A stretch of DNA of 64,000 bases from Bacteroidota bacterium (GCA_030706405.1 JAUZOO010000018.1:1-64000), one strand, 5' to 3'; shown: positions 32,519-41,979, counted from the first letter of the stretch. Program-made: numbers and translations. Notes: a model not told the origin generated them from the letters alone.

Positions 32519-32568
32519 AACCGGGTGTATGAGACAGAAAATAAGTTGTCTCGTACGCCCGGTTTCGT
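32519..32568. terminator. Terminator between the secreted protein and the MscS channel gene
   Basis: ACCGGGTGTATGAGACA pairs with TGTCTCGTACGCCCGGT (17 bp, with G-U pairs), followed by TTTCGTTTT. It serves convergent genes. Confidence 0.75.
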
Positions 32569-32583
32569 TTTAATGTTTAAAGA

Positions 32584-35028
32584 CTACTGAAAGTCGATAT
32601 CCAGAGCGGAAAAAGCGGTGCTTAACTGAAGCATTGCCTGGCTTTTTACATTGTCGGCGTTGCTGATGGTGCTCCAAAAGCGCACGGTAATGGCGCACGA
32701 TTCGGGAGTTACGCGGGTATATAAAATTACGGGCTTTTTAGCGGCAACAACTCCGGCAATCTCTTTGATTGTATTGTTTATAACATCGTTAATAACGTTG
32801 GCATCCATCTCTTTTCCGGAGAGCGAAAACCAAATCATAACCCGTTTTTGGTCGTTGCTGAAAGTCCAGTTAACAATATTTTGCGACAAGATATTTCCGT
32901 TAGGGATAATCACTTCGGCACCATCGGAAGTGTTGAGCGTGCTGGCCCGCAAGCCAATTTCTTTTACTTTTCCGGCTTGACCGCTAACTTCAATTTCGTC
33001 GCCAATCTGTAACGAGCCGTCAAATATCAGGATAATACCCGACACAAAGTTGTTGACTATATTTTGTAAGCCCATACCAATACCAACACCTAACGCGCCG
33101 AGAACAAAGGTAAGCTTGTCGATGGGCAGCCCCGAAGCCGCAATGGCCAGCAGGTAGCCTCCGATAAGAACCAGCAACCGGGTAATGAGCAGGCGGGAGT
33201 GTTGCCCTTTGGAAACGGTGACTAAATCCTCGGTATCGGAACCTGTTTCGCCAAAGAAAAAGCTCACGAGTCGTTGCAGGATATGCGCGAACCAGATGAT
33301 TACGAAAAACATCAGCACACTAATCAGTTTAAACGAAATGCTGCCGATCGTTCTTACCGAAGTGAGTAAATCGACTACGCTGTTGCTGATACTGTGATAA
33401 ATATTCAGGTTGGATGTGAGCATGATAAGCCATAATATCGAGGCAACGATAATCAACGGCATTTTAATCTTTTTAATTACAAAGGAACAGTCGAAAGGTT
33501 TGTCAACGCCTTTTTTCATGCGGCTGCTTTGCAGTTGCAAAAGAATAAATTCGATAAACGTTTCGATAAAGATGGGCAATATAACAGCCTGCGTAATGGC
33601 AAAAACTGCAGCCAGGCCAAATATGCCCGACAATGAGAAGCGTCCGAAAAGATTACAGAAGATGCCCAGTCCGGCCAAAATCATACTTATTATTGCCGCC
33701 TTTTTTATCCATTTATACCAGGCCTTTTTTTTGTCGAACTTCTGGTAAAAACGGAATGCGAAGATGATGATACCCACGTGCAGAGCCAGCATCCACAATC
33801 GTGTAAGTAAAGTTGGTTCTACCAGCAAATACGTAAGCACGTCGGCAACGAATAATATGACCAGAGCCATCCAGTTGAATCGGAAGTGGCTGTCCTGATT
33901 TTTGAAGAAGATGATGGATGCGGCTGTAAGCAACAAAATGTATTCGATGGCAATATAGGATGTTGGTGCATAAGCATCAAAAAATGGCATGAGCGACAGC
34001 AGTAACACAAAGAGGGATAAAACGGGATGATTATTTAAAAAATGTAGCCCCAAAAAGTTAAAGGATTCTTTTTGTGCGCGTATAGTGCGTAACAATTTTC
34101 GTTTCACAAATAGCCAGATGAAAAGCAAAATGCCAAGAATAAGGATAAAGGTGCGTTGCCCCGATGTTTGACTGAAATAATAGCCAATGGCTTTTTGTTC
34201 GCTGCCCAGCATACTTATTACCCTCTTGGAAGTATCGTTGACGATGGCTTGTGTTTTAGGTTTTTGCCACAGACAATTTACTTCGGGGCCGAAAAGTTGC
34301 CTGTCGGCTTTATCCAACCGGGTGTCGAACATGTTCAGCATATTCGAGAGGCTCATCGAGTTATCGGCCACCTTAATTTTCATTGCATTAAGGGTGTCAA
34401 TATTGGCTTTTGTAGTGCTGTCGGTGCGGTTCCATTTCCGTTCCAGACGAACCAGCCTTGTGTCGAATTTATTGCGGAGGGTACTGTCGGCATATACCCT
34501 GCGGAAAATGGTGTCGGACAATGCTTTTTTAAGGTGAAGCTTAGCGTGATATACGCGGTTATACAGTTTAAAGAGATGCATTTTAATCCGGTCATTTTCG
34601 TCATCCAAGTTCGATACAAAGCTCTGATAAAGGTACAGGTTCTTGATGTTGATAACCGAATGCTTGTCTCTTATGTTCAAGCGGATTAGTTTAATATCGT
34701 TCATAATATCGTTAACCCGTCGGCTCATGCCGTTAACTTCAAAATTTAACTTCGCACTATCGCCAATGGAATTTAAATTATCGTTAACCCGTTCAATGCT
34801 CATCATATAATCGCTCGGCGTGAGCGTGTCGGCGGTCATCATTATTTTTTTACGCATCGCCCGCCGGTTGAGACCGTTCTCAGCGCCGGATTTGTTTTTG
34901 GCACTATCGGGAGTTATTGAATGTGAGGAGTGTTTGGGGGATGCTGTTAAGGTTTGCAGGGAGCCGGATTGGGCATAAACACCCATAACAATAAAAAGAA
35001 TACTGCAGAAAAGGACTAATCGTCTCAT
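32584..35028 (-). CDS. MscS-family mechanosensitive channel with long N-terminal region
   Basis: The 814-residue protein has a signal peptide, a ~230-residue periplasmic helical part with coiled-coil text, and then about ten membrane helices. The MscS pore core is clear: 'FVLGALGVGIGMGLQNIVNNFVSGIILIFDGSLQIGDEIEVSGQAGKVKEIGLRASTLNTSDGAEVIIPNGNILSQNIVNW', followed by a short cytosolic domain. The size is closer to MscK/YbdG-type proteins than to small MscS. It should release osmolytes on hypo-osmotic shock. The gene is a single unit with a hairpin after it. Confidence 0.92.
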   Translation of the reverse strand: MRRLVLFCSILFIVMGVYAQSGSLQTLTASPKHSSHSITPDSAKNKSGAENGLNRRAMRKKIMMTADTLTPSDYMMSIERVNDNLNSIGDSAKLNFEVNGMSRRVNDIMNDIKLIRLNIRDKHSVINIKNLYLYQSFVSNLDDENDRIKMHLFKLYNRVYHAKLHLKKALSDTIFRRVYADSTLRNKFDTRLVRLERKWNRTDSTTKANIDTLNAMKIKVADNSMSLSNMLNMFDTRLDKADRQLFGPEVNCLWQKPKTQAIVNDTSKRVISMLGSEQKAIGYYFSQTSGQRTFILILGILLFIWLFVKRKLLRTIRAQKESFNFLGLHFLNNHPVLSLFVLLLSLMPFFDAYAPTSYIAIEYILLLTAASIIFFKNQDSHFRFNWMALVILFVADVLTYLLVEPTLLTRLWMLALHVGIIIFAFRFYQKFDKKKAWYKWIKKAAIISMILAGLGIFCNLFGRFSLSGIFGLAAVFAITQAVILPIFIETFIEFILLQLQSSRMKKGVDKPFDCSFVIKKIKMPLIIVASILWLIMLTSNLNIYHSISNSVVDLLTSVRTIGSISFKLISVLMFFVIIWFAHILQRLVSFFFGETGSDTEDLVTVSKGQHSRLLITRLLVLIGGYLLAIAASGLPIDKLTFVLGALGVGIGMGLQNIVNNFVSGIILIFDGSLQIGDEIEVSGQAGKVKEIGLRASTLNTSDGAEVIIPNGNILSQNIVNWTFSNDQKRVMIWFSLSGKEMDANVINDVINNTIKEIAGVVAAKKPVILYTRVTPESCAITVRFWSTISNADNVKSQAMLQLSTAFSALDIDFQ

Positions 35029-35372
35029 AAAATGCGTTTATAGTAATACAATGAGATGTTGAATAATGATTCCGGCGGTTTATAGGAGTCCCGTCGGAAT
35101 TATTATAACGGTCAAAGTTACTATTTTATGATTATCGGGTGAATGATAAAAAGGGCAGGGTAGTTAATTTATCAGCACTTTCAGATTTCTGAGCGCTGAG
35201 ATACTTTGTTGTAACACATTTTCCGACGTCGTCTAACCTGGGGATATTAATTCCTTTTTGCGGGAGCATCTGGCTTCAATTTAAACGACATAAAACCTGG
35301 ATAATTTAAATGTATAAAGACAACATATAACTTTAACAAAAAAGGCTTTCCAAACCGGAAAGCCTTTTACTT
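35029..35372. other. Intergenic region between der and the MscS channel
   Basis: This stretch holds the channel's promoter region at one end and the der terminator hairpin at the other. Otherwise it is AT-rich, with no ORF or RNA structure seen. Confidence 0.45.
35340..35368 (-). terminator. Terminator after der
   Basis: AAAAGGCTTTCC and GGAAAGCCTTTT form a 12-bp stem around AAACC, with flanking A/T runs. Confidence 0.85.
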
Positions 35373-36680
35373 TTATTTTTCCCTGAAATATATCTGAATG
35401 GGAACACCTTTAAAATCAAAGTTTTCGCGCATGCGATTTTCCAAAAACCGTTTGTAGGGATCCTTCACGTATTGCGGGAGGTTGCAGAAAAAGGCAAACT
35501 GTGGCGTTGGTGTTGGAAGCTGGGTTACAAACTTAATCTTTACATATTTTCCTTTGAGTGCCGGCGGCTCGTTATTTTCGATAATCGGCAGCATGATGTC
35601 GTTCAGCTTGGATGTGGGAATACGCTGTTTGCGGTTAGCAGCCACTTCAACGGCGATATCGAGCACTTTTTGCAAGCGTTGTTTGGTAACGGTTGAGGTA
35701 AAGATGATGGGTATATCGGTAAAAGGCGAGATGCGTTCGAAGATAGATTTTTCGACTTCGCGTGTGGTATGTGTATCCTTTTCCACAAGGTCCCATTTGT
35801 TTACCAATATAACAATGCCTTTACGGTTTTTCTGGATGAGCTGGAAGATATTCAAATCCTGGGCTTCGATGCCGCGGGTTGCGTCGATCATCAGCAAGCA
35901 TACGTCCGAATCTTCGATGGTGCGCACGGCACGGAGTACGGAGTAGAACTCAATATCTTCGGATACTTTTCCTTTTTTGCGGAGCCCGGCAGTGTCGATG
36001 AGAAAAAAGTCGTGGTTAAACTTGCGGTAGCGCGTGTGAACCGAGTCGCGGGTTGTGCCGGCTACGGGTGTAACAATGTTTCGTTCTTCGCCAAGCAGTG
36101 CGTTAACGAGCGACGACTTCCCTACGTTAGGACGGCCCACAATGGCAATTTTAGGGATGTCTGCATCATCTTCCTTCTCGGGAGCCGGAGGCAGTGCCTT
36201 AATCACCAAGTCGAGCAGGTCGCCAGTGCCGCTTCCGCTCATGGAAGAGATGAGGTTTAATTCGCCAAGTCCAAGTTTGTGAAATAACTGGGCGTCATAT
36301 TGAAGTTCGTTGTTGTCCACTTTATTCACTACCATCAATACCTTTTTGCGCGAACGGCGCAGGATATCGGCAATGCCTTCATCCCAATCGGTAATTCCGC
36401 CGAAAACGTCCACCAGGAAGAGTATCACGTCGGATTCTTCGACGGCAAGTAACACCTGTTTGCGAATTTCTTCTTCAAAAACGTCATCGGAATTGGTTAC
36501 ATAACCGCCGGTGTCGATTACGGTAAATTCACGTCCACTCCATTCGGATTTGCCGTAATGGCGGTCGCGGGTTACGCCAGCCTGTTCGTCAACGATGGCT
36601 TCTTTACGGCCAACCAGACGGTTAAACAGGGTCGATTTCCCTACGTTGGGACGACCTACAATTGCTACAATATTGCTCAT
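35373..36680 (-). CDS. der: Ribosome-associated GTPase Der (EngA)
   Basis: The 435-residue protein has two tandem G domains with P-loops '[14 protein letters not shown]' (about residue 8) and '[14 protein letters not shown]' (about 182). G3 motifs are 'DTGG' and 'DTAG', and G4 motifs are 'NKVD' and 'NKWD'. A C-terminal KH-like domain ends '[17 protein letters not shown]'. Der is essential for assembly of the 50S subunit. It lies 127 bp downstream of era, and both are minus strand. Confidence 0.97.
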   Translation of the reverse strand: MSNIVAIVGRPNVGKSTLFNRLVGRKEAIVDEQAGVTRDRHYGKSEWSGREFTVIDTGGYVTNSDDVFEEEIRKQVLLAVEESDVILFLVDVFGGITDWDEGIADILRRSRKKVLMVVNKVDNNELQYDAQLFHKLGLGELNLISSMSGSGTGDLLDLVIKALPPAPEKEDDADIPKIAIVGRPNVGKSSLVNALLGEERNIVTPVAGTTRDSVHTRYRKFNHDFFLIDTAGLRKKGKVSEDIEFYSVLRAVRTIEDSDVCLLMIDATRGIEAQDLNIFQLIQKNRKGIVILVNKWDLVEKDTHTTREVEKSIFERISPFTDIPIIFTSTVTKQRLQKVLDIAVEVAANRKQRIPTSKLNDIMLPIIENNEPPALKGKYVKIKFVTQLPTPTPQFAFFCNLPQYVKDPYKRFLENRMRENFDFKGVPIQIYFREK

Positions 36681-36807
36681 TTGGGAATTATTTGTTGGTA
36701 GTTTGAGATTGGGGAATTGACAAATTTAAAGATTCAGTAATTCGGGGATTCAAATAATTTACATACACCCCTTCTTACCTTAATTCCCTAATCTCTTGAT
36801 CACTTTA
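36681..36807. repeat. Short degenerate repeats in the era-der spacer
   Basis: The 127-bp spacer has variants of GGGGATT/GGGGAATT with AATTTAAAGATTCAGTAATT, and CTAATCTCTTGATCA. It looks like the same kind of degenerate intergenic repeat seen near hisS. No promoter is clear. Confidence 0.3.
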
Positions 36808-37689
36808 CTAATTATTATATCCGAATTCTCTCAGCAGACGATCGCTGTCGCGCCAGTCTTTTTCAACTTTAACAAAAACTTCGAGAAACACTTTCTTGCC
36901 GAAGAAGGTTTCGATGTCGAGACGGGCACGGGTAGCCACTTTTTTAAGGGCTTCGCCGCCTTTGCCGATGATAATACCTTTTTGCGTTGGCCGCGAAACA
37001 ATAATCACGGCTTTAATGCGGATGATGTTCGGCTCTTCGATAAATTCTTCGATACCAACTTCAACGGAATAAGGAACTTCTTTTTTGTAGTTGCGGAAAA
37101 TTTTTTCGCGGATGATTTCGGAAACAAAAAAACGTTCTGTCTTATCGGTAAGGGCATCCTTATCGTAAAAGGCGGGGCCTTCGGGCAGCGCTTCGAGGAT
37201 GCGGGTAAGCACGCTGTGAATATTAAACTTATCCTGGGCGGAAATGGGAATAATTTCGGCGCGGGGCAGCAGTTCCTTCCATTGGGCATTAAGCTGAACG
37301 ATTTCGTCGCTTTTGCACAGGTCAATCTTGTTGATAACGAGGATTACCGGAACGTTGCTGTTGTTTACTTTTTGAATGTATTCACTGTTTTTATCGATGG
37401 TTTCTTTTACGTCGGTAACGTAAAGGATAACATCGGCATCGTTAATAGCCGACTGCACAAACCCCATCATGGCTTCGTGCATCTTATAATGCGGTTTCAG
37501 GATTCCGGGAGTGTCGGAAAATACCACCTGGTAATCGTCGTCGTTGAGAATGCCCAGTATCCGATGGCGCGTGGTTTGTGCCTTGGATGTTACGATGGAA
37601 AGTTTTTCGTTCAGCAGAACATTCATTAACGTTGATTTCCCAACGTTGGGATTACCGATAATATTAACAAAACCCGATTTATGCGTCAT
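36808..37689 (-). CDS. era: GTPase Era
   Basis: At 293 residues, this GTPase binds 16S rRNA and assists 30S maturation. The P-loop is '[17 protein letters not shown]', G2 'QTTRHR', G3 'DTPG', and G4 'NKID'. The C-terminal KH domain contains 'GIIIGKGGEALKKVATRARLDIETFFGKKVFLEVFVKV'. It is in tandem with der, a pairing common in Bacteroidota. Confidence 0.97.
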   Translation of the reverse strand: MTHKSGFVNIIGNPNVGKSTLMNVLLNEKLSIVTSKAQTTRHRILGILNDDDYQVVFSDTPGILKPHYKMHEAMMGFVQSAINDADVILYVTDVKETIDKNSEYIQKVNNSNVPVILVINKIDLCKSDEIVQLNAQWKELLPRAEIIPISAQDKFNIHSVLTRILEALPEGPAFYDKDALTDKTERFFVSEIIREKIFRNYKKEVPYSVEVGIEEFIEEPNIIRIKAVIIVSRPTQKGIIIGKGGEALKKVATRARLDIETFFGKKVFLEVFVKVEKDWRDSDRLLREFGYNN

Positions 37690-37766
37690 ACTTAATTGGT
37701 TTAACGGCGCAAAGATAAGACAATAATTTGAAGTTGCTCAATGCGTTTTTTATAGTCAAGTTTGTA

Positions 37767-37774
37767 TATCTTTG
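37767..37774 (+). promoter_or_regulatory. Promoter -7 box upstream of yhcH
   Basis: TATCTTTG matches TAnnTTTG exactly, about 42 nt before the ATG at 37816. Downstream of it are two copies of TAAATCGAATT (37781-37791 and 37802-37812) around TTGTACAA, which may be regulatory. Confidence 0.45.
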
Positions 37775-37815
37775 ATGGCTTAAATCGAATTTGTACAATT
37801 TTAAATCGAATTATT

Positions 37816-38268
37816 ATGATTATCGATCAACTCGAAAACGCCAGCCTCTACTACGGCATCGGCGAACGTTTTGCAAAAGGATTAGAGTATCTGAAAAATA
37901 CCGATTTCTCGAAAGTAGAAGCCGGCAAATATGAAATTGACGGAAAGAACGTGTTTGCTTCGGTTAGCGAATACGATAGCAAACAACCGGATGCGGCCAA
38001 GTGGGAAGCTCACGAAAATTATGCAGATATTCAGTTTCTTGTTTCAGGTAAAGAAAAGATGGGATATGCCCCTCTTGAAACTACTACCGTAAAAGAAGCT
38101 TACAATGCAGAAAAAGATATTGTAATCCTTAACGCTTCGGGCGATTATGTAACCGCTACTCCCGGCACATTTATCATCTTTTTCCCGAAAGATGCTCATG
38201 CTCCCTGCATTGCTATCGGCAAAAGCGCTCCGGTTAAAAAGGTAGTGATAAAGGTAAAAGTAGCGTAA
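37816..38268 (+). CDS. YhcH/YjgK/YiaL (DUF386) family sugar-related protein
   Basis: The start at 37816 (MIIDQLENASLYYG) gives 150 residues and avoids an 18-residue upstream extension that lies in the promoter. Family text includes 'GERFAKGLEYLKNTDFSKVEAGKYEIDG', 'KWEAHENYADIQFLVSGKEKMGYAPLE' and 'IFFPKDAHAPCIAIG', whose His/Glu residues form the metal or sugar site of the cupin-like fold. Relatives act in sialic-acid or hexuronate use. No sugar gene is adjacent, so the substrate is unknown. A strong terminator follows. Confidence 0.88.
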   Translation: MIIDQLENASLYYGIGERFAKGLEYLKNTDFSKVEAGKYEIDGKNVFASVSEYDSKQPDAAKWEAHENYADIQFLVSGKEKMGYAPLETTTVKEAYNAEKDIVILNASGDYVTATPGTFIIFFPKDAHAPCIAIGKSAPVKKVVIKVKVA

Positions 38269-38286
38269 TCGGATTTCTATTATAAT

Positions 38287-38336
38287 ATAGGTAAAAGCCC
38301 TGCGATATTCTTATTGTGGGGCTTTTACCTATTTAT
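38287..38336 (+). terminator. Terminator after yhcH
   Basis: ATAGGTAAAAGCCC pairs with GGGCTTTTACCTAT (14 bp). It covers the GTG that the ORF track uses for the next gene, so that start is wrong. Confidence 0.88.
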
Positions 38337-38345
38337 GCGAATAAT

Positions 38346-38648
38346 ATGTTGTTCTCGTGGGTGGCAAATTGGATTGACAAGCATTCGTTGCATTGTTTTT
38401 ATCGTAGCCATTTTGGAGTTTATTGTCCCGGATGCGGTATGCAGCGTTCGTTTTCCGAATTATTGCGCGGCAATATTCAAAATAGTTTTGAGTTATTCCC
38501 GGCCTTGCTGCCCATGCTGCTGATGCTGGTTTATTTATCGCTTCACCTGTATTTCAAATTTAAAGACGGACCCGAAAACCTAAAACTGTTGTTTATTTTG
38601 AATGTTGTAATTATCGTTTTTAGCTATATTTATAAACTAATAAACTAA
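38346..38648 (+). CDS. DUF2752 membrane protein
   Basis: With the ATG at 38346 the product is about 100 residues (MLFSWVANWID). It has the DUF2752 signature 'GVYCPGCGMQRSF', a CxxC that may bind metal or haem, plus two or three membrane helices. Function is not known. The upstream GTG start falls within a terminator and is rejected. It is directly followed by the CCC-motif genes. Confidence 0.82.
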   Translation: MLFSWVANWIDKHSLHCFYRSHFGVYCPGCGMQRSFSELLRGNIQNSFELFPALLPMLLMLVYLSLHLYFKFKDGPENLKLLFILNVVIIVFSYIYKLIN

Positions 38649-38658
38649 ACAATTTACA

Positions 38659-39021
38659 ATGGAAATTATTGACCCCAATCCAAACTTTTCACAAAACGAA
38701 CCACCTCGTTATTTACAGACAGTTCCGTATTCAACGGCTGTGCTTGTTTTAGGTATATTGTCTATCGTTATTTGCTGCGGCTTTGTCGGCTTAATTTTGG
38801 GTATAATTGCCCTGGTGCTGGCCAACAGCGGCGAACAGGCATATCTTGCCAACCCGCAGGCTTATGCCGAAACCTCGTATAAAAATCTCAGAGCTGGTAA
38901 AATATGTGCCATCATAGGGATATGTCTTGGAGCTCTTTCGTTTGTAGTGATTTTAATCAAGGGACTTGCTATTGGGACATTATTTAACTTTTTCCCTTGG
39001 CACGAATTTAGAAATTGGTAG
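38659..39021 (+). CDS. CCC-motif (DUF4190-like) small membrane protein, copy 1
   Basis: The 120-residue protein has two hydrophobic helices, 'AVLVLGILSIVICCGFVGLILGIIALVLA' and 'ICAIIGICLGALSFVVILI', joined by a polar Tyr-rich loop. Function is unknown. It starts 10 nt after the DUF2752 gene, and a diverged copy follows at once. Confidence 0.75.
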   Translation: MEIIDPNPNFSQNEPPRYLQTVPYSTAVLVLGILSIVICCGFVGLILGIIALVLANSGEQAYLANPQAYAETSYKNLRAGKICAIIGICLGALSFVVILIKGLAIGTLFNFFPWHEFRNW

Positions 39022-39058
39022 TTTTCGATAGAATAATCAAAATTAAGAACTATTTACC

Positions 39059-39439
39059 ATGGAAATTATTGAACCAGATCAGACTTTTTCTCAACCTACC
39101 CCTGCATATTTACAGCCGGTGCCGTATTTTAAGGCAGTGTTATTTTGGGGAATCTCTTCGTTATTGGTTTGCTGGTGGTTTGTTGGGCTAGGACTGGTTT
39201 TAGAAATAATAACTTTGGTACTGGCTGGTAAAGGTAAAGGCATATATCAGGCCCAGCCTTTGGGCTATATAAAAGGCTCTTACCGAAAGCTCAAAATTGG
39301 CGAAATCTGTGCTATTGCAGGAATTGGCCTGAGTATTTTGTCGCTTGTGTTTCTTTTGATTCGGAGAATTCTCGTTGGGGCATTCTTTAGTCTGTTTTCC
39401 GGGTATGACTTTATAAGCAGTTTATTTCCACGATGGTGA
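39059..39439 (+). CDS. CCC-motif-like small membrane protein, copy 2
   Basis: The 126-residue protein starts MEIIEPDQTFSQP, close to copy 1's MEIIDPNPNFSQN, and keeps the same two-helix plan and 'LKIGEICAIAGIGL' motif. The Cys-Cys of copy 1 is here 'VCWWFVG'. This is a local tandem duplication with divergence. It overlaps the next gene by 7 bp. Confidence 0.75.
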   Translation: MEIIEPDQTFSQPTPAYLQPVPYFKAVLFWGISSLLVCWWFVGLGLVLEIITLVLAGKGKGIYQAQPLGYIKGSYRKLKIGEICAIAGIGLSILSLVFLLIRRILVGAFFSLFSGYDFISSLFPRW

Positions 39440-40482
39440 ATATGCAAAAACGAATTGAGGCGTTCGTCCGTTTAGGACAATGGTTTGGCAATTTCTGCAA
39501 AATGTGGCCTTTGGTTGATTCTGCGGAATTTCGGGAGTTGAAATTGGCTGTTGTTAACCAGCATGGTTTTGATGGCTGGATGACAGAACCATTTTTGTTA
39601 AAAGCCTTGAAATTATGGAGTAAAAGGCTTTCAATCGAATCGCTCGAAACCTTTGTTAACCGGTTCCCTGAACTTAAAAAGTTGCATGAAGCACAAAAGT
39701 TTGCCGTTTTGCCGGCAGCCCATATCCCGATGGCTGGTTTTCAAGATATTGTATGTGCGGTACTTGCTGGGCAGGAGGTGTATTGCCGCAACATTAACCA
39801 AACCGAAAACCTGACAGAAATCATAACCCATCGGTTAATCGAGTTTGAACCCGAACTTTCCGGGTATATCCATTGGGGCGACTCTCTTCCGAAAAACATC
39901 GATAATTACCTTGTAAATCTCAAGGATGAAAATGAATCGGCTCAATTACAGTATTTTGGAAAAAAGCATAGCCTCGTCCGGCAGAAACGAATTTCTGTGG
40001 CTGTCATCGCCCGAGCCGATACCAAAGACGATTTCCGGAAGTTGGGAAGCGATATATTTACCTTCTTCGGGTTGAGCTGCCGCAATGTTCGCAAACTTTA
40101 TGTTCCGTCTGATTTCAAATTCGACCCGTTTTTTGAAGCGATGGAAGAATACGCATTTGTCTATCAGTCCAATCGCTACGCTAACAATTACGATTATAAC
40201 CGCTCTGTTTTTTTGATGGATAGCAAACCATTTCTGGATAATGGGTTTCTGATGATACATGAGTCGTCTGAACTTCATGTACCCATTGGATGCCTGTTTG
40301 TGGAGTATTACTATTCGTCCGAAGACTTGTTGCATAAACTAAAACTTGCCGAGCCGCATATTCAGCAAATTGTCACTAATTTTGCCGGCATTAAAAACCG
40401 TGTCAGTCCCGGTCAAGCGCACGCCTGGCCTTTATGGGATTTTGATGACCATAAAAATGTGGTGAAATTTTTAACGGAATAG
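39433..40482 (+). CDS. LuxC-like acyl-CoA reductase family protein
   Basis: The 349-residue protein resembles the acyl-CoA reductase (LuxC) family: 'VLPAAHIPMAGFQDIVCAVLAG' for the nucleotide region and 'FFGLSCRNVRKLYVP', whose Cys would carry the acyl thioester. In luminous bacteria LuxC reduces fatty acyl groups to aldehyde; stand-alone Bacteroidota copies have no proved substrate. It overlaps the preceding small membrane protein gene by 7 bp and is followed by a terminator. MQKRIEAF is an alternative start. Confidence 0.82.
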   Translation: MVNMQKRIEAFVRLGQWFGNFCKMWPLVDSAEFRELKLAVVNQHGFDGWMTEPFLLKALKLWSKRLSIESLETFVNRFPELKKLHEAQKFAVLPAAHIPMAGFQDIVCAVLAGQEVYCRNINQTENLTEIITHRLIEFEPELSGYIHWGDSLPKNIDNYLVNLKDENESAQLQYFGKKHSLVRQKRISVAVIARADTKDDFRKLGSDIFTFFGLSCRNVRKLYVPSDFKFDPFFEAMEEYAFVYQSNRYANNYDYNRSVFLMDSKPFLDNGFLMIHESSELHVPIGCLFVEYYYSSEDLLHKLKLAEPHIQQIVTNFAGIKNRVSPGQAHAWPLWDFDDHKNVVKFLTE

Positions 40483-40494
40483 CAATTTTCATTA

Positions 40495-40535
40495 CAATAC
40501 CTGTCAGATTTTTGCAACCAGACAGGTATTGTTTC
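40495..40535 (+). terminator. Terminator after the LuxC-like gene
   Basis: CAATACCTGTC and GACAGGTATTG form a perfect 11-bp stem with a 15-nt loop and a short T-rich tail. It lies at and just upstream of the miaA ORF start in the track. Confidence 0.75.
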
Positions 40536-40633
40536 TATATATGAACCGAGCATGCTTACAAAAAAATACAAACACGCATGAACAAAACCAGCATGCGAGC
40601 TGCATCCGGCCTTTAAAAAACAATTTTGTACGG

Positions 40634-41533
40634 ATGAAATCAAATCTCATTGTAATTGTAGGCCCCACGGCCGTGGGAAAAACTGCTCTCGGAATTGCAC
40701 TTGCGCACCATTTTGGCACGGAAATCATTTCGTCCGATTCGCGTCAGATGTTTCGTGAGATGCATATTGGAACTGCCGCACCTACGGAAGAAGAGCTTTC
40801 GCAGGCTGTACATCATTTCGTAAAAAATAAGTCGTTATCCGATTATTATAATGCCAGCATGTTCGAGTTCGACGTCATGGATTTGCTGGTTAATTTATTC
40901 AGGACTAACGATAAAGTGTTGATGGTTGGCGGTTCTACGCTTTACGTTGATGCAGTATGCTATGGCATTGACGATCTTCCGTCAGTTGACCACGAACTGC
41001 GCAAGCAAATTATGGAACGTTTTAAGGAGGAAGGAATCGAATACCTTCGCCAGCAATTAAAGCAGCTTGATCCGGAGCATTACCTGAAGGTCGATTTAAA
41101 GAATCCTAACCGGATGATGAAAGCAATCGAAATAAGCCTGATGACAGGGAAGCCATACTCGTCTCACCTTACAGCTTCACGAAAAGAACGGGATTTTAAT
41201 ATTATTAAACTGGGGATTAACCGTCCGCGGGCCGAACTTTTTGACCGGATTAATCGCCGAGTTGAACAAATGGTTACCGATGGACTTATCGGTGAGGTTA
41301 AAAGTCTCATCCATCTTCGAGAAACCAATGGGCTGAAGACTGTGGGCTACCGCGAAATTTTTGATTATCTTGATGGAACAATCTCACTCGAACAGGCTAT
41401 CGAAAATATTAAGACTAATACCCGGCGGTATGCCAAGCGTCAGATTACATGGTTTTCGCGCGACAAAGAAATGGTGTGGTTTCATCCCGACAATACCAGT
41501 GATATTATCAGTTATATAGAATCGAAGTTATGA
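40634..41533 (+). CDS. miaA: tRNA dimethylallyltransferase
   Basis: The start at 40634 (MKSNLIVIVG) gives 299 residues, a normal MiaA length; the 35 extra residues in the track overlap a terminator. P-loop 'GPTAVGKTAL', 'SSDSRQMFREMHIGTAAP', 'GGSTLYVDAV' and 'NRMMKAIEISLMTGKPYS' fit MiaA, which adds a prenyl group to A37 of tRNAs reading UNN codons. The ORF overlaps the NUDIX gene start by 4 bp (ATGA), so the two are co-translated. Confidence 0.95.
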   Translation: MKSNLIVIVGPTAVGKTALGIALAHHFGTEIISSDSRQMFREMHIGTAAPTEEELSQAVHHFVKNKSLSDYYNASMFEFDVMDLLVNLFRTNDKVLMVGGSTLYVDAVCYGIDDLPSVDHELRKQIMERFKEEGIEYLRQQLKQLDPEHYLKVDLKNPNRMMKAIEISLMTGKPYSSHLTASRKERDFNIIKLGINRPRAELFDRINRRVEQMVTDGLIGEVKSLIHLRETNGLKTVGYREIFDYLDGTISLEQAIENIKTNTRRYAKRQITWFSRDKEMVWFHPDNTSDIISYIESKL

Positions 41534-41979
41534 CAAATGCACGTTTCACCATAAGGGTTTATGCCATCATTATTAATGAGCGGCGTGAAGTGTTGTTGAG
41601 CGATGAATATATGCTCGATACGCTTATGACCAAGTTTCCGGGCGGCGGACTGGAATACGGTGAAGGACCTGTAGATTGTCTAAAGCGTGAGGCTATGGAA
41701 GAATTTGGGCAGTCGCTCGAAATCATTTCACATTTTTACACTACCGATTTTTTTCAACCGGCACTATTTTACGACGACACCCAGTTATTAAGCATTTATT
41801 ACAGGGCGAGGTTTACCAGTCCTATCCGGTTTAAAATCTCCGATAAACCCTATGATTTTCCGCCCAAGGTTAACGGAAGTCAGTCTTTCCGGTGGAAATC
41901 GATCGAGAGTTTAGTCTCGGAAGATTTAACATTTCCTATTGACAGGAGAGTAGGGGAGATGTTGAAAAACATTAAATAG
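41530..41979 (+). CDS. NUDIX hydrolase
   Basis: The 149-residue protein has the Nudix box 'GGGLEYGEGPVDCLKREAMEEFGQSL' close to the consensus GX5EX7REUXEEXGU, with 'REAMEEFG' as its core. It would hydrolyse a nucleoside-diphosphate-linked substrate that cannot be named. Coupling to miaA is by a 4-bp stop/start overlap. Confidence 0.9.
   Translation: MTNARFTIRVYAIIINERREVLLSDEYMLDTLMTKFPGGGLEYGEGPVDCLKREAMEEFGQSLEIISHFYTTDFFQPALFYDDTQLLSIYYRARFTSPIRFKISDKPYDFPPKVNGSQSFRWKSIESLVSEDLTFPIDRRVGEMLKNIK

Noticed and set aside
38316-38345. GTG start for the DUF2752 protein
   Set aside because: It falls inside the yhcH terminator stem; the ATG at 38346 is better.
40529-40633. 35-residue N-terminal extension of MiaA
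   Set aside because: It starts in the terminator of the previous gene and precedes the P-loop start of the family, which begins close to MKSNLIVIVG.
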